Numbered from the stretch's first letter, positions 21,294 to 34,637 are shown. The stretch: DNA of 64,000 nucleotides from Chytridium lagenaria (GCA_025449115.1 JAHLKC010000155.1:26191-90190), one strand, 5' to 3'. Numbers and translations: made by a program. The notes: generated from the sequence alone by a model not told the origin.

Positions 21294-22665
21294 ATGCCAG
21301 AGTTCCCAGACCACGTCTTCTCAGTACCGGGGCCATCGTCGATCGGATGGGCTTCCTTCTCAAGTATCAAGACTGTAGTGGTGAGTGATTCTGTCAATGG
21401 CTTAAATGTTGCTCTCTTTGATAACTGATCAGCTTCTTGACCAGCGTCTTGGGAAAGCGAGCTTTACTGATTTGCCTCTGGAAGTGATCTTACGAATCCT
21501 CTGCGTCCCTCAGGGCAAGCCTCGTTTTGGCCAAGTTCGACCGATCAATCGACTTCGTATGCTCAACTACCTGTCTGCTACATGCCGCCGTCTTCGATCG
21601 TCGTTGTGGGAGTCCCCTCATGCCGTCGCAAGAGTCATCCTAACTCAAAATGGAATGGATGTCATGAAGGCTATCAACTTTTTTCTGAAGTTGATTAAAG
21701 GCAACAGCATAACATGGCCTTGTAAAGGGCATCCGCTGGGGAGCACTTTGAGGTGGACACTTTTCATGGCATTATCGGAAAGCGAATTTTAAGCAGCGAT
21801 GAGATCCATTCAATATTGACGACAGCTCTCTTCAGAAAGGACTTGAAGTTAACACAGGCTCTCTTGGACATGGGAGCCGACGTAAATCATGAAGTAGCTG
21901 GCCATTTAGTCATTTGGTCTGCTCTTGCTGGGGTCAGAAGTGTTGATGATCCCGGCTTGCCATCACTCGGATGTTTCTGTCACGTGGTCTCAACCTCAAT
22001 CATCCAAGCAGCATTGAAGGCTTTTGGAGAGCTGCCGAATATAACGCCTGTGTTGAGGTCATGTTTCTACTGGAGCATAGTGGAATTGATGTTGATGTTG
22101 CCGATACTCCTGCTGGAGGGGATCGTACAGCCTGATTAAAGCATGCAGGTATAACCACGTGGAAATGGCAAGGCTTTTGATCGATCACGGCGCTGACGTC
22201 AACTATGGGCCGGGTCTTCCTCTTTCCTATGCAGCTGGCAACGGCAATCGTGAATTGATCGACCTTCTTGTTTCACGAGGTGCTGATGTTAAAGCAATAC
22301 CACCGTCTCACCGGCGCGGACCTATTGCCGAGCTATGTTGCTCTAGTAAGGCCGGAGCCACTCCTGAGCTTTTGGAACATTTGCTTCAAATCGGATGCCC
22401 AATTTACGCGAACGAAGGTCGTACTGCACTTAATCATTGTGCATGTCATGGGAAAGCAAGTTTAATGAAGGTGCTTTTGAGAAGTGGGGCAGAACCGATG
22501 CCTTATAACTTGATGGCGGCGTGCGAGTTGGGAAAAATTGAGATCGTAGAAATTCTTCTTGATGAAGGCGTAAGAATAGCTGCAGATTCTGTTAAGACTG
22601 CATCTGATATGCTAACCAAGTTGGGACGAGTGGATCTGGCAACAAAATTGGCGCGGGGTCATTAA
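21294..22665 (+). pseudogene. F-box and ankyrin-repeat protein, frameshifted
   Basis: The start ATG 21,294 opens a 29-codon exon, followed by a 52-bp intron (21,381-21,432). The next exon begins with an F-box, FTDLPLEVILRILC, which in intact proteins binds Skp1 in SCF ubiquitin ligases. Ankyrin-type units follow, for example LLDMGADVNH, LLIDHGADVNYG, LLVSRGADVK, and LLRSGAEP near the end, which would hold the substrate. The frame changes near 21,750, 21,960 and 22,130, each consistent with a one-base indel; the last looks like a missing C before TGATTAAAGC. Between breaks the protein text is well kept, so decay is recent or the breaks are sequence errors. Stop at 22,663-22,665. Confidence 0.75.
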
Positions 22666-22982
22666 ATGATGTGGCGGATTCTTGATATGAGCCAACTGCA
22701 GTTTTTTCGTTTTGTTGATTATTCATATAAAATGCATTTGACGATTCCATCTTAATATCATGCCCAACATCGCGCATTTGCCATCCCCAACTCACGTACA
22801 CTTGCTTCAACCCGGTCAACCGCCAGCGAGCTACCACCGAATCAGCACGGGAAAAACGAAATCTTAAGATTCTTAGAGTGTGAAGAACAAATAATTTCAA
22901 AGAATTTTTTTTTTACTGGAGGCGAGAAATAAGGAAACGTTAAGAATAGTTCGCGAACTGTCTTGACTTCAATGATTTATTA
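22666..22982. other. intergenic, convergent gene ends
   Basis: The F-box gene and the next gene end towards each other here. Only AT-rich spacer with an A/T tract near 22,905 is visible. Confidence 0.4.
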
Positions 22983-24469
22983 TCAGTTTAACTTTTCAGG
23001 AGGAAGAGTCAAGAGGTAAAGGAATGGGGCCTGGAACATTTGTGGATCTCTCAGTAACCTTGCAGTGGTTTTCGAGCATCTGCTCCAACTAACGTATGGC
23101 ACGCTCGGGTTCAAAACTCGTATCGAGTATGGCATAAGTGGGGGAATCGTGTTGCTGAAAAGTTCTTTTAGTACCGATTGAAACCTATCGGCTTTTATCG
23201 ACTCCTCCATGTTGGTGATGACCATAGATGAATCATGCGCATTTGGTTGGCTGCGCAGCTTGCCAGCAAAAGATCTAGCAACGTAACGATTGTCGGCTGA
23301 ACAGTAGTGCCCCTTGTTCTTCCAGATACGAGGTGGAGCCTAAATGTTGTTTCTTGGATGTATCCTCTTGGATTCAAAGTTCTATCACTACCGTGATGCG
23401 GAGCTTTAAAAAATTCATATTTCTTTTCCGCTGGCAAAGTAGATGAGTCGTATACCCTACTCATTCCTTCTTCCTCCACATCACCTTTGCAAATATAAAT
23501 ACGAGGTTATAATCAAAAAACATACCTGTGAAAAGTGCACTGTAATATGTGACTAAATCGTCGTTACCGTCGAGAGATACAACACTAGCCTCGAAGACAA
23601 TTGATATATCGTTTCTTGCCTTAGCTGCGTCATCTTTTGCGCATATGTCTTCTAAGTACTCCTTGGCTATATCGCTATGCGGTCCGAGAAATCTCAACCG
23701 GAGTTGACCAACATTCGCCATATCATTTTTAAACGTCGCAGGGAATGACGCTACCGTGCCATAAACGGCCGACACGCGGGTGTATCCATGGTTACGTATG
23801 AGAGTTGACAGTTCCCTGGCCCTTCCAACGACTTTAGGGCAATCCCCATTCCAATCAGATATAGGATCAATGCTATAAAGTTTTAAATCGAGTGTCAAAG
23901 CGTACGAATCTCACAAGTAAAAAGTTGTCTGTCCTGGCCGGAATGGTGGATCTGACCTATTTGGTACATTTGAATCCCGTGCTAGTGCAAAGACACCACC
24001 AATGTGATCTTGGCGATATAAAGGAGAAGTCGTTTGTTAGACTAAGGAAGAAAAAGAAAAAAGACGAAAATAATAAAGAGAACGAACCCAAATCTATATG
24101 AGTTATGATAACAGCGCTGAAAAAGGCATTAATCTGATTGCTGTCGGCCGGTGGATAAATTGGGAACTGTCGGTGATCATTAATATAGGCCAAGAGATTG
24201 TGGTATGATAGTGTTTGAGGGCGAACGGCCTTCCCGCCATCAATTAGTACTCGGTCCAGTGTTTCAATATCGCAATTATAAAATCCATTGACGAGCTCAT
24301 CAAGTGAAGGAGGGGAGCCAATGTAGTAAGGGAGGTATTCACATCGCATCGTAGCGAAGGTGAGGATGAAGCAGTCTCCTGTCCTACTTGAACCATTGTT
24401 TGCTCGATCGTCGAGAATGGGCATCGAAAAGTCTGTGCTTCTTTTACATAGATACCTTCGCAAGTGCAT
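22983..24469 (-). pseudogene. metallo-beta-lactamase-fold hydrolase, frameshifted
   Basis: Starting at 24,469 the product has GDCFILTF and VLIDGGK, then VIITHID joined across a short intron (about 24,010-24,088) to L-DHIGG, giving the metal-binding HxDxDH signature of the metallo-beta-lactamase fold. Later come LFTGD, joined across an intron (about 23,484-23,526) to VEEEGMS, and APHHGSDRT, the late His motif seen in ComEC-like and related members. The metal ligands are thus present. Single-base shifts near 23,930 and 23,318 interrupt the frame; the C-terminus is read to 22,983. Substrate is not predictable from this. No signal peptide is evident, so a cytosolic enzyme is likely. Neighbours are unrelated in function. 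Confidence 0.7.
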
Positions 24470-24527
24470 CTGAACGTGAAATGTTAGTTAAAAAGTCAAA
24501 AAAATTTTGATGAGCTATCAACTTCAA

Positions 24528-27500
24528 TTACTTTACAGCATTCGCAGTAGAATTTGAAGTGGATCCACCACCACTAACTGGCCCTGGTACGGAAGGGAGA
24601 GACGGTGCTGGAGGATCATCCGGGCGAACAACGCAAACAGGGGACTTTGGAACCTCGTCCACAAAGGATGGAAAAGTTTTTGGTGGTGCTGTGCATTTGC
24701 TATCCAGAGCCTTCCTGGCCGCATCTTGCAATTTACCGTCGACCGAGTCTTGGCTCATCATCCAACTCATCACACCACCCTACAATAAAAGTGCAAGAGT
24801 GCATTTGATATTGATAAGATTGTGAGAACGTAAAAGGTTAACAAAACAAAGGACTGACCAGCCCAAAATTATGAACATAGCAGGCTTTGTTCGCAGCTGC
24901 GCGAGGACTATCTACGGTGGCAAAATGTCCACCTTCAGCCTTCCAGTAATAGGAAGCCTGCGCGAATGGGTCCCAAATCTCTTGCCAAAGGTCTAAAAGG
25001 AGTAAACGGCCGTTCGTATCGAGTTTTCTTACCTTTTTCCTTATCAATTCCCCTAAATGTAATCATTTCAGTTGCCTCCGGAATGATCCCGCGAGGCTGA
25101 TACAGTCCTGGGAAGTCGTGGAAACCGAGAGCAGGAGAATCTTCAGTATCCTCGTAGAAATCCGAGCCGGTCGCTACGTTCCTTTGCTCACGTGAATACC
25201 ACGGTAACCCTAAAATAATCTTGTTCGACGGACAACTTTTGAGCCATGCTTGCACAGCACTGTCAATATCGTAGACGATACCTCCCTTGATTAGATGAGG
25301 CGGCGTCATATCGTATAATGCTGCTTGATGGTTGGTGTCAGGGTCCCATGCTCCATGTAGGTCGTAGGCCATAAGGTTTACCGCATCAATATTATCGCAT
25401 AGAGACTTCATTGAATCCGCAATAGCATTAATCTTGTCGATGCCTGCAGGTGCAGCAATACTCAGCTCCTTGTTTAACATTCCGTTAAGTTTGCTCTTGA
25501 GGATACCCGCGAACTTCGCATATCGAGGTCCATCGTTTCTGCGCTCGGGGTATTGACAAAAAACTCCATTTTCACCATTGAGATGCTGATCGCATTGTAT
25601 GGTTGAATCAGAAGACCCCGTATTAGCGCCAGGTATACCACCAAATTGCTCGGGTATAGGCTCGCTGCCATGCTCAAAAGCAGGAAATTCCCAATCCTAA
25701 TATAAATAAATAACATTAGATATGAGTAAAAAAAAAATGCCGGCCCACCAAATCAACTCCATCCCATCCAAAAAACTTCACCCAAGATACAATGGAATCA
25801 GCAAACGCTTCACCGTATTGGTCGTTGGTTGCGACGGAAAACAACCCACTATCGTACCATCCGCCAATTGATAGATCTTTCTTCAGCGCTTCCGGCGCTT
25901 CCATCTCGTTCAAGATATAATTGAACTGACCACAGAGATAGTATTTTCCATTGTCAGGATCCTGCCTTATTGTGTCCTTGTCAATGATATACGGCAGGGC
26001 TGCTTTCTTGGTGAATCGGGGGCACCTTTGTGATAGAAAAGAAATAAAGTTAGATCTTAGGATCATCAAAGAGGACAACCAAAAATAGATTGCCCAGGAT
26101 TTCTCTATACCTCCAACACTGTAGCAGTTATCCATAACAGGACAAGGTCCAGGAGCTCCGAAATATGGTGCTAGAGCGATGACACCAGGTGCACACATTA
26201 TCCGAGGAGGAACCTCCATGCATGAGTCCTTTGGACTAAACGCGCACGCGTTTCCTCCACCCACACACATTGCCAAATCTCCCCAAGGATCATTGATATC
26301 CATGTACCAGCTATCGTGCTGCTTCGAATATGATATGATTGTAAAAGCATAATTGAGGTGAGAAATCTGAGTGAAGTCCATGCCGTCGCTCGGAGGCTTT
26401 TGGTCCAAGCGGTAATTAGCCAGTTTGGGTAGTAAGACTTAAAAGTGGCACCGTTAAAGGCCGGCTTGGGCGGGCAGACGGTCGTTTGGCTGGCATCGCA
26501 TTGAGGCTTAGAAATGGTATCACTCCAAATATGTTTTGTGAAGACCTTAAGGTCCGCAGATATACTAATATCAGCGTATGCCTTGCCTTTGCTAACATCT
26601 AAACGCGAAAATCTGAGTAAAACCTCGACTGCAAACCAATTAACTATAAGCACTTACAACAATAGGGCTTATCACATCGGTCGTTCTGACAAAAATTGCA
26701 CTTGGTCTCATGGACTTGGATGAAAACAGTGACGTCGAATTTAACTTTGTAAAGAAAGTTAAATATTTATGATAGGTGTGAAATATAGACCGTCTAGGAC
26801 TATAAATACCTACCAATAAAGATTGTAGCCTCAATATCAATTTCAAGAACCCCACGGCCGGGCCAGTATTTAAATCCCACTTCAAAGCACGGGTCGCCAA
26901 TGCCAAACGCTCGCAACGCATCACTGACACCGTCGATAACAAGACAAAAATCCACTTCAATCTCAATATTGTCATTTTCTTGTAGGTCGCGGGGAGTGAG
27001 GCATGCGGAAATTTCGACTTCAACTTGGAGCTTGACTGGGCCAACGCGAACTGCATCAAACTTGCATTCTCCCCTAAAGTGAAATGATTGCCATCAGCCT
27101 TGAATTTAAACTATGACTCACTCTGTACAGGCCGTAGATCCGTCTAGGGCACCCTTAATTAACTGTCCAAAATAAGAAGGCAAGTCCTTTACACATCCAT
27201 ATTTCTTTGAAACTTTCGTTCTGTTTGTTTTTGCTCGTCTCTCTAAGTCATGGTAAAACGGACCCCGTTCTCTAAACCGTTTCGCTTTCCGGGCCTGCCG
27301 ATATGACTCTAACCATTCCTCGTCAAAGATTTGCGGCATCTTATCTTGAACTGCGTCCTTTACTGTCTCGCGATAAGATTCGGATTGACACGCACTTGTT
27401 GAAGTGCCTTATCAACGGCTGAGTTTAAAATGCCCAAGCAGTAGACAGTTGCGTCGGTGTTGCCACAAAAGCATTCTTTTGCCTCAGAAAAAACCGTTGG

Positions 27501-27575
27501 TGTTGAGGATGCAGAAAATTTGGTACAATGATCGAGCCGATTCCCATGATGACCAAAACGGGTCAGACTTTGCAA
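24528..27575 (-). CDS. GH18 chitinase part of a LysM-chitinase locus
   Basis: The catalytic domain starts near 26,440 with FKSYYPNW, followed by ISHLNYAF, SIGGWYDSGLFS and GWDGVDL, then a ~50-bp intron and DWEFP; joined this is the GH18 signature DxxDxDxE with the acid Glu. NLMAYDLHG and GLPWYSREQ follow, then GGVMSWMM at the end of the barrel and a Ser/Gly-rich tail to the stop at 24,528. Upstream of the barrel are a Cys-rich segment (CFCGNTDATVYC), a Lys/Arg-rich linker and a beta-rich region (KLQVEVEISACLTP). The protein would hydrolyse chitin outside the cell. Short introns are regular, for example 25,690-25,748, but shifts near 26,410 and 27,370-27,560 break the frame. The upstream LysM array is in the same direction without an intervening start or terminator that I can see, so both parts are probably one gene. 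Confidence 0.75.
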
Positions 27576-30500
27576 GAGTGTTGAAGAAGAATTCGGGAAG
27601 ATGGAGTGATCACAGACGCGAAAAGAGAATTGGCAAGCAGAGCGAGGTTCTGGTCGGTTGGGTTAGATTGGTAGCTTTCAAGAACATCGCGAAGATTCGG
27701 AAACGCGCTGCTGAGCTGAGATTGACACGTTAGTACCAATTCTTCTACAAACAAGAATCTTACCGCTTGAACGGACCGACCTATTGCTTGATGATCAACC
27801 AAAAGTGTTGTTGCTTCTCCTTTTGGCACTTTGGTGCAGATTGATGTCCCGTTCAAGGTGTTTTCGCAGGCCAGCTTCTTCTTATTGTCGACACATACCC
27901 TTTGATTCAAATTCAAAGGCTTTGTACAATCGAGAGTTGGATTGTTCAGCCATATCTCGTCTTTACTTAATCCAAATTTATCTTGAACTGTCAAGCATGT
28001 GTCGTTGGTTCGGGCAACATAGCTAGTATAGCATTGCGTACTCGAAGTGATGCCTATACAGTAGCTTGAAGATGAAGACAAACGATCACAGAGCAAACCA
28101 GGGTTGAGAGCCAGGAGTTGAGACTCTGCTAGACCGTTTCTCGATGCAAAAGATGCACATGAGTCGTTGGATTCGGCTTTTGCAAAACTACTGCAGCCAG
28201 AGGTGTTGGCGGTGGAGGCCACACAAATACGTTCCTTATCCTTAAAACAAAAGTAGGATATTAGCAAAGTGCTTTGCGTGAAAACGAATGTAAACTACCT
28301 TTAATAGCGCATTTGGATCTTTACAGCTTAGTCTCTTCGAGTTCATTCGCTCTAGCTCTCCGGGGAAGAGGGAGAATACTTTCCTCAGAGAGGCGCAAGT
28401 ATCGAGAGACTGCGTCACATAGAACTTTCCACATCCAGTCCACTCGCTCTCAATGCAGACATTTTTCAGGTAGCCCTTTGGAGCAATCAACCCCGGGATT
28501 TATCCTGCCAAAGTCAGCCGGATCTAACCCAAGTTCGTTGACGAGAGAGTAGCATGTGTCACTTGGCTTTGTCTTTTTATATAGACGTGCAAGTTCTAGA
28601 GAATATTGGGTCGATACAGACACGTGAATTTTCTGGGAGGGGTTGTGTGCAATTCAAAGATGGATTTACTATGGAGAATTCAGCGAACGAAAGGTTGTAC
28701 TTTTCTTCAAGGGAGGTGCAGGTGACATTGGCATCCGAAATCCGGATAGTCGTTGTGCAGCCAGGTGCATTTTCCATAACGCAGATGGGATTACTTGCCG
28801 AAAGGGGTGCAGAACAATTGAGTTGCGGATTAATATCACGCAGCTCAATATTCAACAAGCCATACTTGGTAGCAATAGATGTGCAGGTGTCGTCGGTGGT
28901 AGCGTTGAAAGACTCGATGCAAGAGAGCGGAGTGGGAGGACGCTCCCAACCAGGTGGCTTGATAACGACGTTTGAGGAAATGCAAAGCCAGTCATTGAGG
29001 TAGATATTTGAGCACTTCGCGTTAACGTGGGGATTGTAGCTGAGCACTGCGTAGTCGGTGAGGTTATTAGCCGTTCCCAGAGCATTGCAAGTGCTAATGG
29101 TATCCGTAATTTCGGCCTTTTGTTGCAGATAGGTGCGGTCTCGTCCTCAAGACAGATTAATTGGCCAACCTTTTCACTGCCACAAACCCCTGGGTTGAGG
29201 GCGATAAGTTCAGCCATATAACGCTTCTGAGACGACGCAAGAACACCGCAATTTTCTCCGCTTTTGATGAGATGCGATACTCGACAACCTGGTCGAGCCG
29301 TTGGTGTGCTTGTGGCAGATGTAGTTGAAGTTGGCGTGCCAGCCGGTCTTGCTACGCAAAGAGTATCTTTTGGGCGAAGGTTGGAGCAGTCTTTGAGGAG
29401 GAAGGGGTTCAGTTCATAAAGAAAATCGATACTATCGGGAAAGAAGGAATTAGATTTACAGCACAAGGTAGTAATAAATGATTCATTATGCACTAACGTG
29501 ATTCCATTTGAGTTGGCTGCAGCCCAACAATATTCGCCATCCTTGAGTTGATACACCATCCCACATTCCTTAACTCCAGTTCCAGATACGCACATGTCTT
29601 GCCCGGCTGCTAATGAACACCCTTCGGTCATTCCTGGATTCAGCGACTTGAGGTAGGCAAAGTAGATACCATTCTTTTGGAGGATGGTCTCGCATGTATC
29701 AATTGGTAGGACCTTGTAGGTTTTGGTACACGTCACTGAAGGCAACGTCGGGGAAGGCGAAGGAGGGACTGGGGACGTTGTGGGGTTTGGGATGGCTTGA
29801 GTGGTTGAGATGCTTGGGATTGATGTGGATACGGATGGTAACCCGCTGGATGCTACGCAAAGAGTATCCCCAATGCTTAAATTACTGCAATCGGACTTCA
29901 AAAAGCGATTGAGTTTGTAAAGCGTGTCCGTGCTAATGCAGTATTACATTAGATGTTCTTTCAAGCGGAGAAGAGTGCAACGAACTTACCTGATCGAGTT
30001 GGCGGAGGCAATGTCGCTGCAAAACATTCCGTCCTTATGTCTAAAATACCTATCGCACTTCAGATCGTCGCTTAATGCCGTACATATCTGCTGTCCTGGT
30101 ATAACGAGGCAGGTGCTCACGCTTTCGTATAGTCCCGGATTAAGTGCTCGAAAGGATGCGCTGTACATACTGTTCTTCTCTTGAATAAGACTGCAGTAGT
30201 CTCCGGACACAGCTGTGTAGAATGACGTGCATGAGGGACCGGCAGCAACACAGAAGGTGTCTGAATTTCGGATGTTGGAACAATCTTTTGCAAGAAATGG
30301 ATTGAGAGCATACAGAGTATCTAAGCTGAATATAATATGGCAATTAGATATACAACGACTTTTAAAAAGCCAACTGACCTTATTCCGTTGGCATTGGCAG
30401 CCGCCCAGCAATACTCGTCCGGCTTCAAGGAATATGATTTTGCGCACAATAGTGATTTGGTCGACGCAATGCAGAGCAGCTGCCCTGGAGAAATCGTGCA

Positions 30501-31536
30501 AGCCTCAGTTAAAGTAGGGTTCAATGCCGAGAGAAGACCAAAGTATATGCCGCGTTTTGTAGCGATGGCTTCACATGTATCACCAGGTGCAACGGTGTGG
30601 TAGCGCATGCATAGGCCATTAACTGTGGTCGGAGATGGAGACGCAGATTGAGACGAGGTTGTTGATGCAGGAAGCGTAGGTTTTGCCGTAGAAGGATGTG
30701 AAGTGAGCTTCCCAGCGACACACAGAATATCCGCTCCATTCAGATTCGAGCAATCCCGTTTCAGGAATGTGTTCAACTGAAAAAAGGCATCCAAGCTTTA
30801 CAATGTATCATGAGAAGAATAGAGGTCAGGAAACAGATTTGTCAACGATAGTGATAATGGTAAACAAACCTGATGCCATTTGCAGTTGCTATATCCGTAC
30901 AGAACATCCCAGCGGATTGAGTGACATATTTGTCGCATGGTGCAGGCATAGCCTCGTTAGCGATGCAGATCTTTTGACCTGCTTGCAATAAACACGATCC
31001 TCCCTGCACCAATCCTGGATTCAATGCAGAGAGGGCTGCCATATACAGCTTGTTCTTTTCCCGAATCCCATCACACCAGTCTCCAAACGGGGCAACAGTG
31101 TAGAAGGATGTGCAGCGAGGCCCCTCTTCAACACACAGCGTATCTCCTTGAGCGATATTTGAGCAGTCTTTGGCCAGGAAGGGATTGAGGGCATAGAGAG
31201 CGTCCGTTCTTATATAATCATAAAATTTAATATGTCGATCATTATGAAAAATTGAATCGCTTACGTTAAACCATTAGAATTAGCAGCAGCCCAGCAGTAG
31301 TCACCAGAGGGCAACTTGTAAGACTTGACGCAAAATTTGGATTGTGAGGATGACATGCAAAGGATATCTCCGGGTCTTATCGCGCATGCCGATGTAAGTG
31401 AGGGGTTAACGGCCAGCAACTGGGCCATGTATATACCCTGTGAGCTGACGATGGATTGGCAGGTATCGCCAGTTGTAACTTTGTAGTATCGTGTGCATTC
31501 TACGGACTGCGCTTGTGCAGTAGCCAGAGATGCCAT
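27563..31536 (-). CDS. secreted array of about 18 LysM-like modules (N-terminal part of the chitinase locus)
   Basis: ATG 31,536 starts a short hydrophobic signal peptide (MASLATAQAQS). LysM modules bind chitin N-acetylglucosamine chains. Each unit here has a GDTC- or GDYC-like turn, a middle ALNP/LNPGL and an end such as GDTLCV, with paired cysteines. The first ten modules alternate: odd ones are intronless, even ones (with CWAAANSNG or CTDIATANG) hold one intron after the NGI/NGL position. Introns: 31,209-31,264; 30,796-30,869; 30,326-30,378; 29,933-29,989; 29,432-29,497; and a later one at 28,241-28,298 in a different module type. Ser/Thr/Pro linkers separate some modules (about 30,640 and 29,770). 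Frame breaks occur near 29,125, 28,575 and 28,490. LysM plus GH18 matches the fungal class C chitinase plan, but arrays this long are uncommon to my knowledge. Confidence 0.75.
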
Positions 31537-32156
31537 GAGTGTAAAGAGCCGAAGGCGAGCTTTGTAGCCGTCATCTCTCTCAGTATATTATTTACCATTA
31601 CTTGTTAGAACGTAAATGAACGTAAATATTATAATTTAAGTATATTTTATCTCATGCATGTTTATTAATAAAACTCTCCGTGTTTGTTTTTTCTCTCTTC
31701 GTTCTTCCTCCTTTTTTGTGTTTTGGCGCATCAACAGAAATACTTGTGCTCCAAGTAGTGCCAATGATGCACATGGCGATACAAAAAGGAATACAAGTAA
31801 ACCTTAATTCTACTTGGCGTGATTATTTCTTATTAAAAAAAAAAAGAAAGGGAAAAAGAAAAGAACATACAAATATAAAAAAATACAGAGTCATAAAAAT
31901 AAACTTATTTACTTATTTTACATCAAAAAGAAGAAAAAAAAACAAAAAAAAAGGATAAAATAAAGAAGAAAAAGAAAGAAAAGAAAGTAACAAAGCTAAA
32001 AGAAGAAAAAGCAGAGAATAAAGCTAGAATTTATCGTAAACACAAAGATAAAAAAAAAGACAAAAAGAAAGGCAGAAAGCTGGAAAGGGTGGAAAGTAAC
32101 GAGCAGTTCTTGTAACTCTGAGTAAAAGCAATCTGTGAGCAAGAACCATCCCAGAA
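31537..32156. promoter_or_regulatory. shared upstream region of chitinase and lipase genes
   Basis: The LysM-chitinase and the lipase start away from each other with 620 bp between the ATGs. The interval holds a strongly A/G-rich plus-strand tract at about 31,829-32,100. Such purine tracts can exclude nucleosomes; co-regulation of the two genes is inference only. A lysine-rich open frame across the tract is low complexity and not taken as a gene. Confidence 0.4.
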
Positions 32157-34637
32157 TGCTCGTCACGAAGCCTCTATCTGCAGTCATCTTTCTGCTCCCC
32201 TCCCTGGCGATATCTACACCATGCAACATCTTTGAGATCGACGTTCCTAAAGTTATCGCTCCTGGTCAGCTCTTCGACTTTCGCTGGCGCATCTCAAATG
32301 ATGACGTGAGCGCAAGTGTTCGACGTAAAGGCGGACCTATGGCTGCGTAGAAGGGACTTAGATGGCTCTAGTCCACTCGCCTTTGAGAGAGTCCACAGCT
32401 TTGGATCAACGCTGGCCATTCCCCAGGGAACTCATGGAGGTACGTCTTGATTCCTTTTTTTAACACGATAAAATTCACTTTTGGCTCACATCCCACATTT
32501 ACGGAATAATTGCAAACACAAAAATTAGAGCATACATTTGGCCATACATTGATCAACGCAAAACATGTACCTCAAGCAAACGGCAAGTTACTTTGTGGCT
32601 TATCCATGGACACCATCTTCCATTCGGCCCAGTGCGAGCTGATCGGATTCTTCCGTGGACACCCAAATTCTATGGCGTCCAATCTATTTCTATGTCCTCT
32701 GAAAGCCTCCAACAAGACATAGGTGCAAACGGACTTCTCATTGGATCTAGCGCATTGTGCACCGAGACCGCCAACAACATCATCCCGATTACGATCCAGC
32801 ATTGCCGTTCGTGGCCGTTAATGCCACAATTAGCTTCAAGCTGCCCAAAGATGTGGTTATAAGAAAAGGGCAAACCAAAACATTTGTGGTTTCTCTCTTT
32901 CTCTTAAAACACCCTTTCATGGCACCCCAACCTACTCCAAGCGCGGCGTCATTGCAAAAGTTAACGTAACATCAACCTCACTTACAGAGTTTGAAGTGCC
33001 CTGGCTCGTCCCGAAAAACCTTCAAGTACACCATCCTTCATCGTTGATCGTCACCGTTTACGAATCGGGGAGCACGGCTACCGTCTCGGGCGAGCAACAC
33101 CCTATACATCCTTGGAATACAGTCGCCTATGGTCGAGTCACAGTCAAACTTCTTCAGCACCCTGAGGAGGTTTTACGCTCAAATACAAACCACTTCAATG
33201 TCCCTCCGTATCCAGGCCTAAAGCTGGAGAAAACCTCCACTATTCCATCTGCTTTTGACCAACTTGACGAGACCCACATTGCCACTCTTTCACTTTCTGA
33301 GCTGGTGCCCTCCGAAGACGGTAAAGCTCTCGTTCACCCTTTGCACTCTTACCTCACCCTCCCTGTTCACGCAATCAACAACACCATCCTCTCAAAGACA
33401 ACGTTGTTAGACGAGGTTTTTGCCCACCCTATCAATCAAAGTCTTTGGCCAAACGGGATCTCTGCGGAATGGGTTCAACTGCAAAAGGTTGAGCAGAAGA
33501 TAAAGGCAGACCCTAGTGCGTACGGCTTCGATCCTGTGACGATGGAAAACTTGAGGCCTAAATCTGTTAACAACACATTGGATCGCCGTGCAGCTGCTTC
33601 CATTTCGTTGGCGTCAGACGCTACTAGAAACACTATGATGGTTTATGCGAATTTCGCCTGTAAGATTCTTTCCCAGTCACGATTACTAATGCTCTACTCA
33701 TAGCCGCGGCTTATTGCTCTTTGGATCCAATCCGCCGATGGGGCCTTGAAGGTGGATGCTCTTCATGTCTTATGACATCTTATCAGGACTTTGAGGTTCT
33801 TGATACATTCCAGACTGGATTTTCTAACGAGGACGATTATCAAGGGTAAAACTATTATTAACTTTTATTTTCCCTTATGCGTTGTTGATCCTCCATTTAT
33901 GCTGATGTTTAAACCTTTTAGATATGTTGGTTTCTCACATAAAAGCCGAGTTATCGTTGTCGCTTTCCGTGGCACGGCCAACATCCAAAATCACCTCGAA
34001 AATCTCATATTTCAACCGGTCGAATGCTACTTTTGCGCCGACACGAAGGTTCACTACGGCTTTCTGTCCGGCGCCTTACTCCTTTGGAAGACCTACGGCC
34101 CTGATGTAATTCAAATGGCTCGTCGAACCGGTTACAATGTGATTTTTACGGGGCATTCTCTCGGCGGCGCACTGGCCACCCTTTCCGCCGCTCTGGCTTT
34201 GGATGCGTTGTCAAATGAAGGGATTGGATACGGTGCAGGAAATATTGGGATAGTTACCTTTGGATCGCCGAGAGTCGGAACTGAATCGTTTGCTGAGTGG
34301 TTTTCAAACCAGCAGTGGCTACAATCGCTGAGGGGAGTAAATTACGTGGATCTGGTGCCGTCCTTGCCACCATTACTTTCATCATTTCGGCATGTCAGGG
34401 GTTTACATTGGCAGGACGGGAGCGGAAACCTTGTGACTTGTAATGACGATGCGAAGGTATGAAGTTCCTTTATAAACATGTATCTCTAAATTAATACTTT
34501 CTTTTCATATATAACAGAAAGAAGACGATAATTGCTACTGGTCTAGACTTAATCGAGGCCTGTCAAATCATTTTAGTTTTTTAAACATCAACATGGGCAG
34601 TGCTGGATGTTTTTCAAAAATTCCAACTTGCACTTAG
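32157..34637 (+). CDS. secreted class 3 (alpha/beta-hydrolase) lipase with a long N-terminal domain
   Basis: ATG 32,157 begins a signal peptide (MLVTKPLSAVIFLLPSLA). About 450-500 residues of unrecognised, beta-rich sequence follow. The lipase domain uses exons 33,704-33,845, 33,922-34,456 and 34,518-34,637, joined by clean introns 33,660-33,703, 33,846-33,921 and 34,457-34,517. It shows VVAFRGT (oxyanion loop), GHSLGG with the nucleophile Ser, VTFGSPRVG, an Asp in YVDLVPS and a His in SFRHVRG, the catalytic set of the class 3 lipase family. The enzyme would cleave ester bonds of lipids outside the cell. The first part has a one-base shift near 32,310 and an unclear splice pattern 32,438-32,990, so the N-terminal region is less certain than the catalytic half. 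Confidence 0.8.

Noticed and set aside
31680..31958. Lys-rich frame in the chitinase-lipase spacer
   Set aside because: It covers a purine-rich low-complexity tract in a divergent promoter region.
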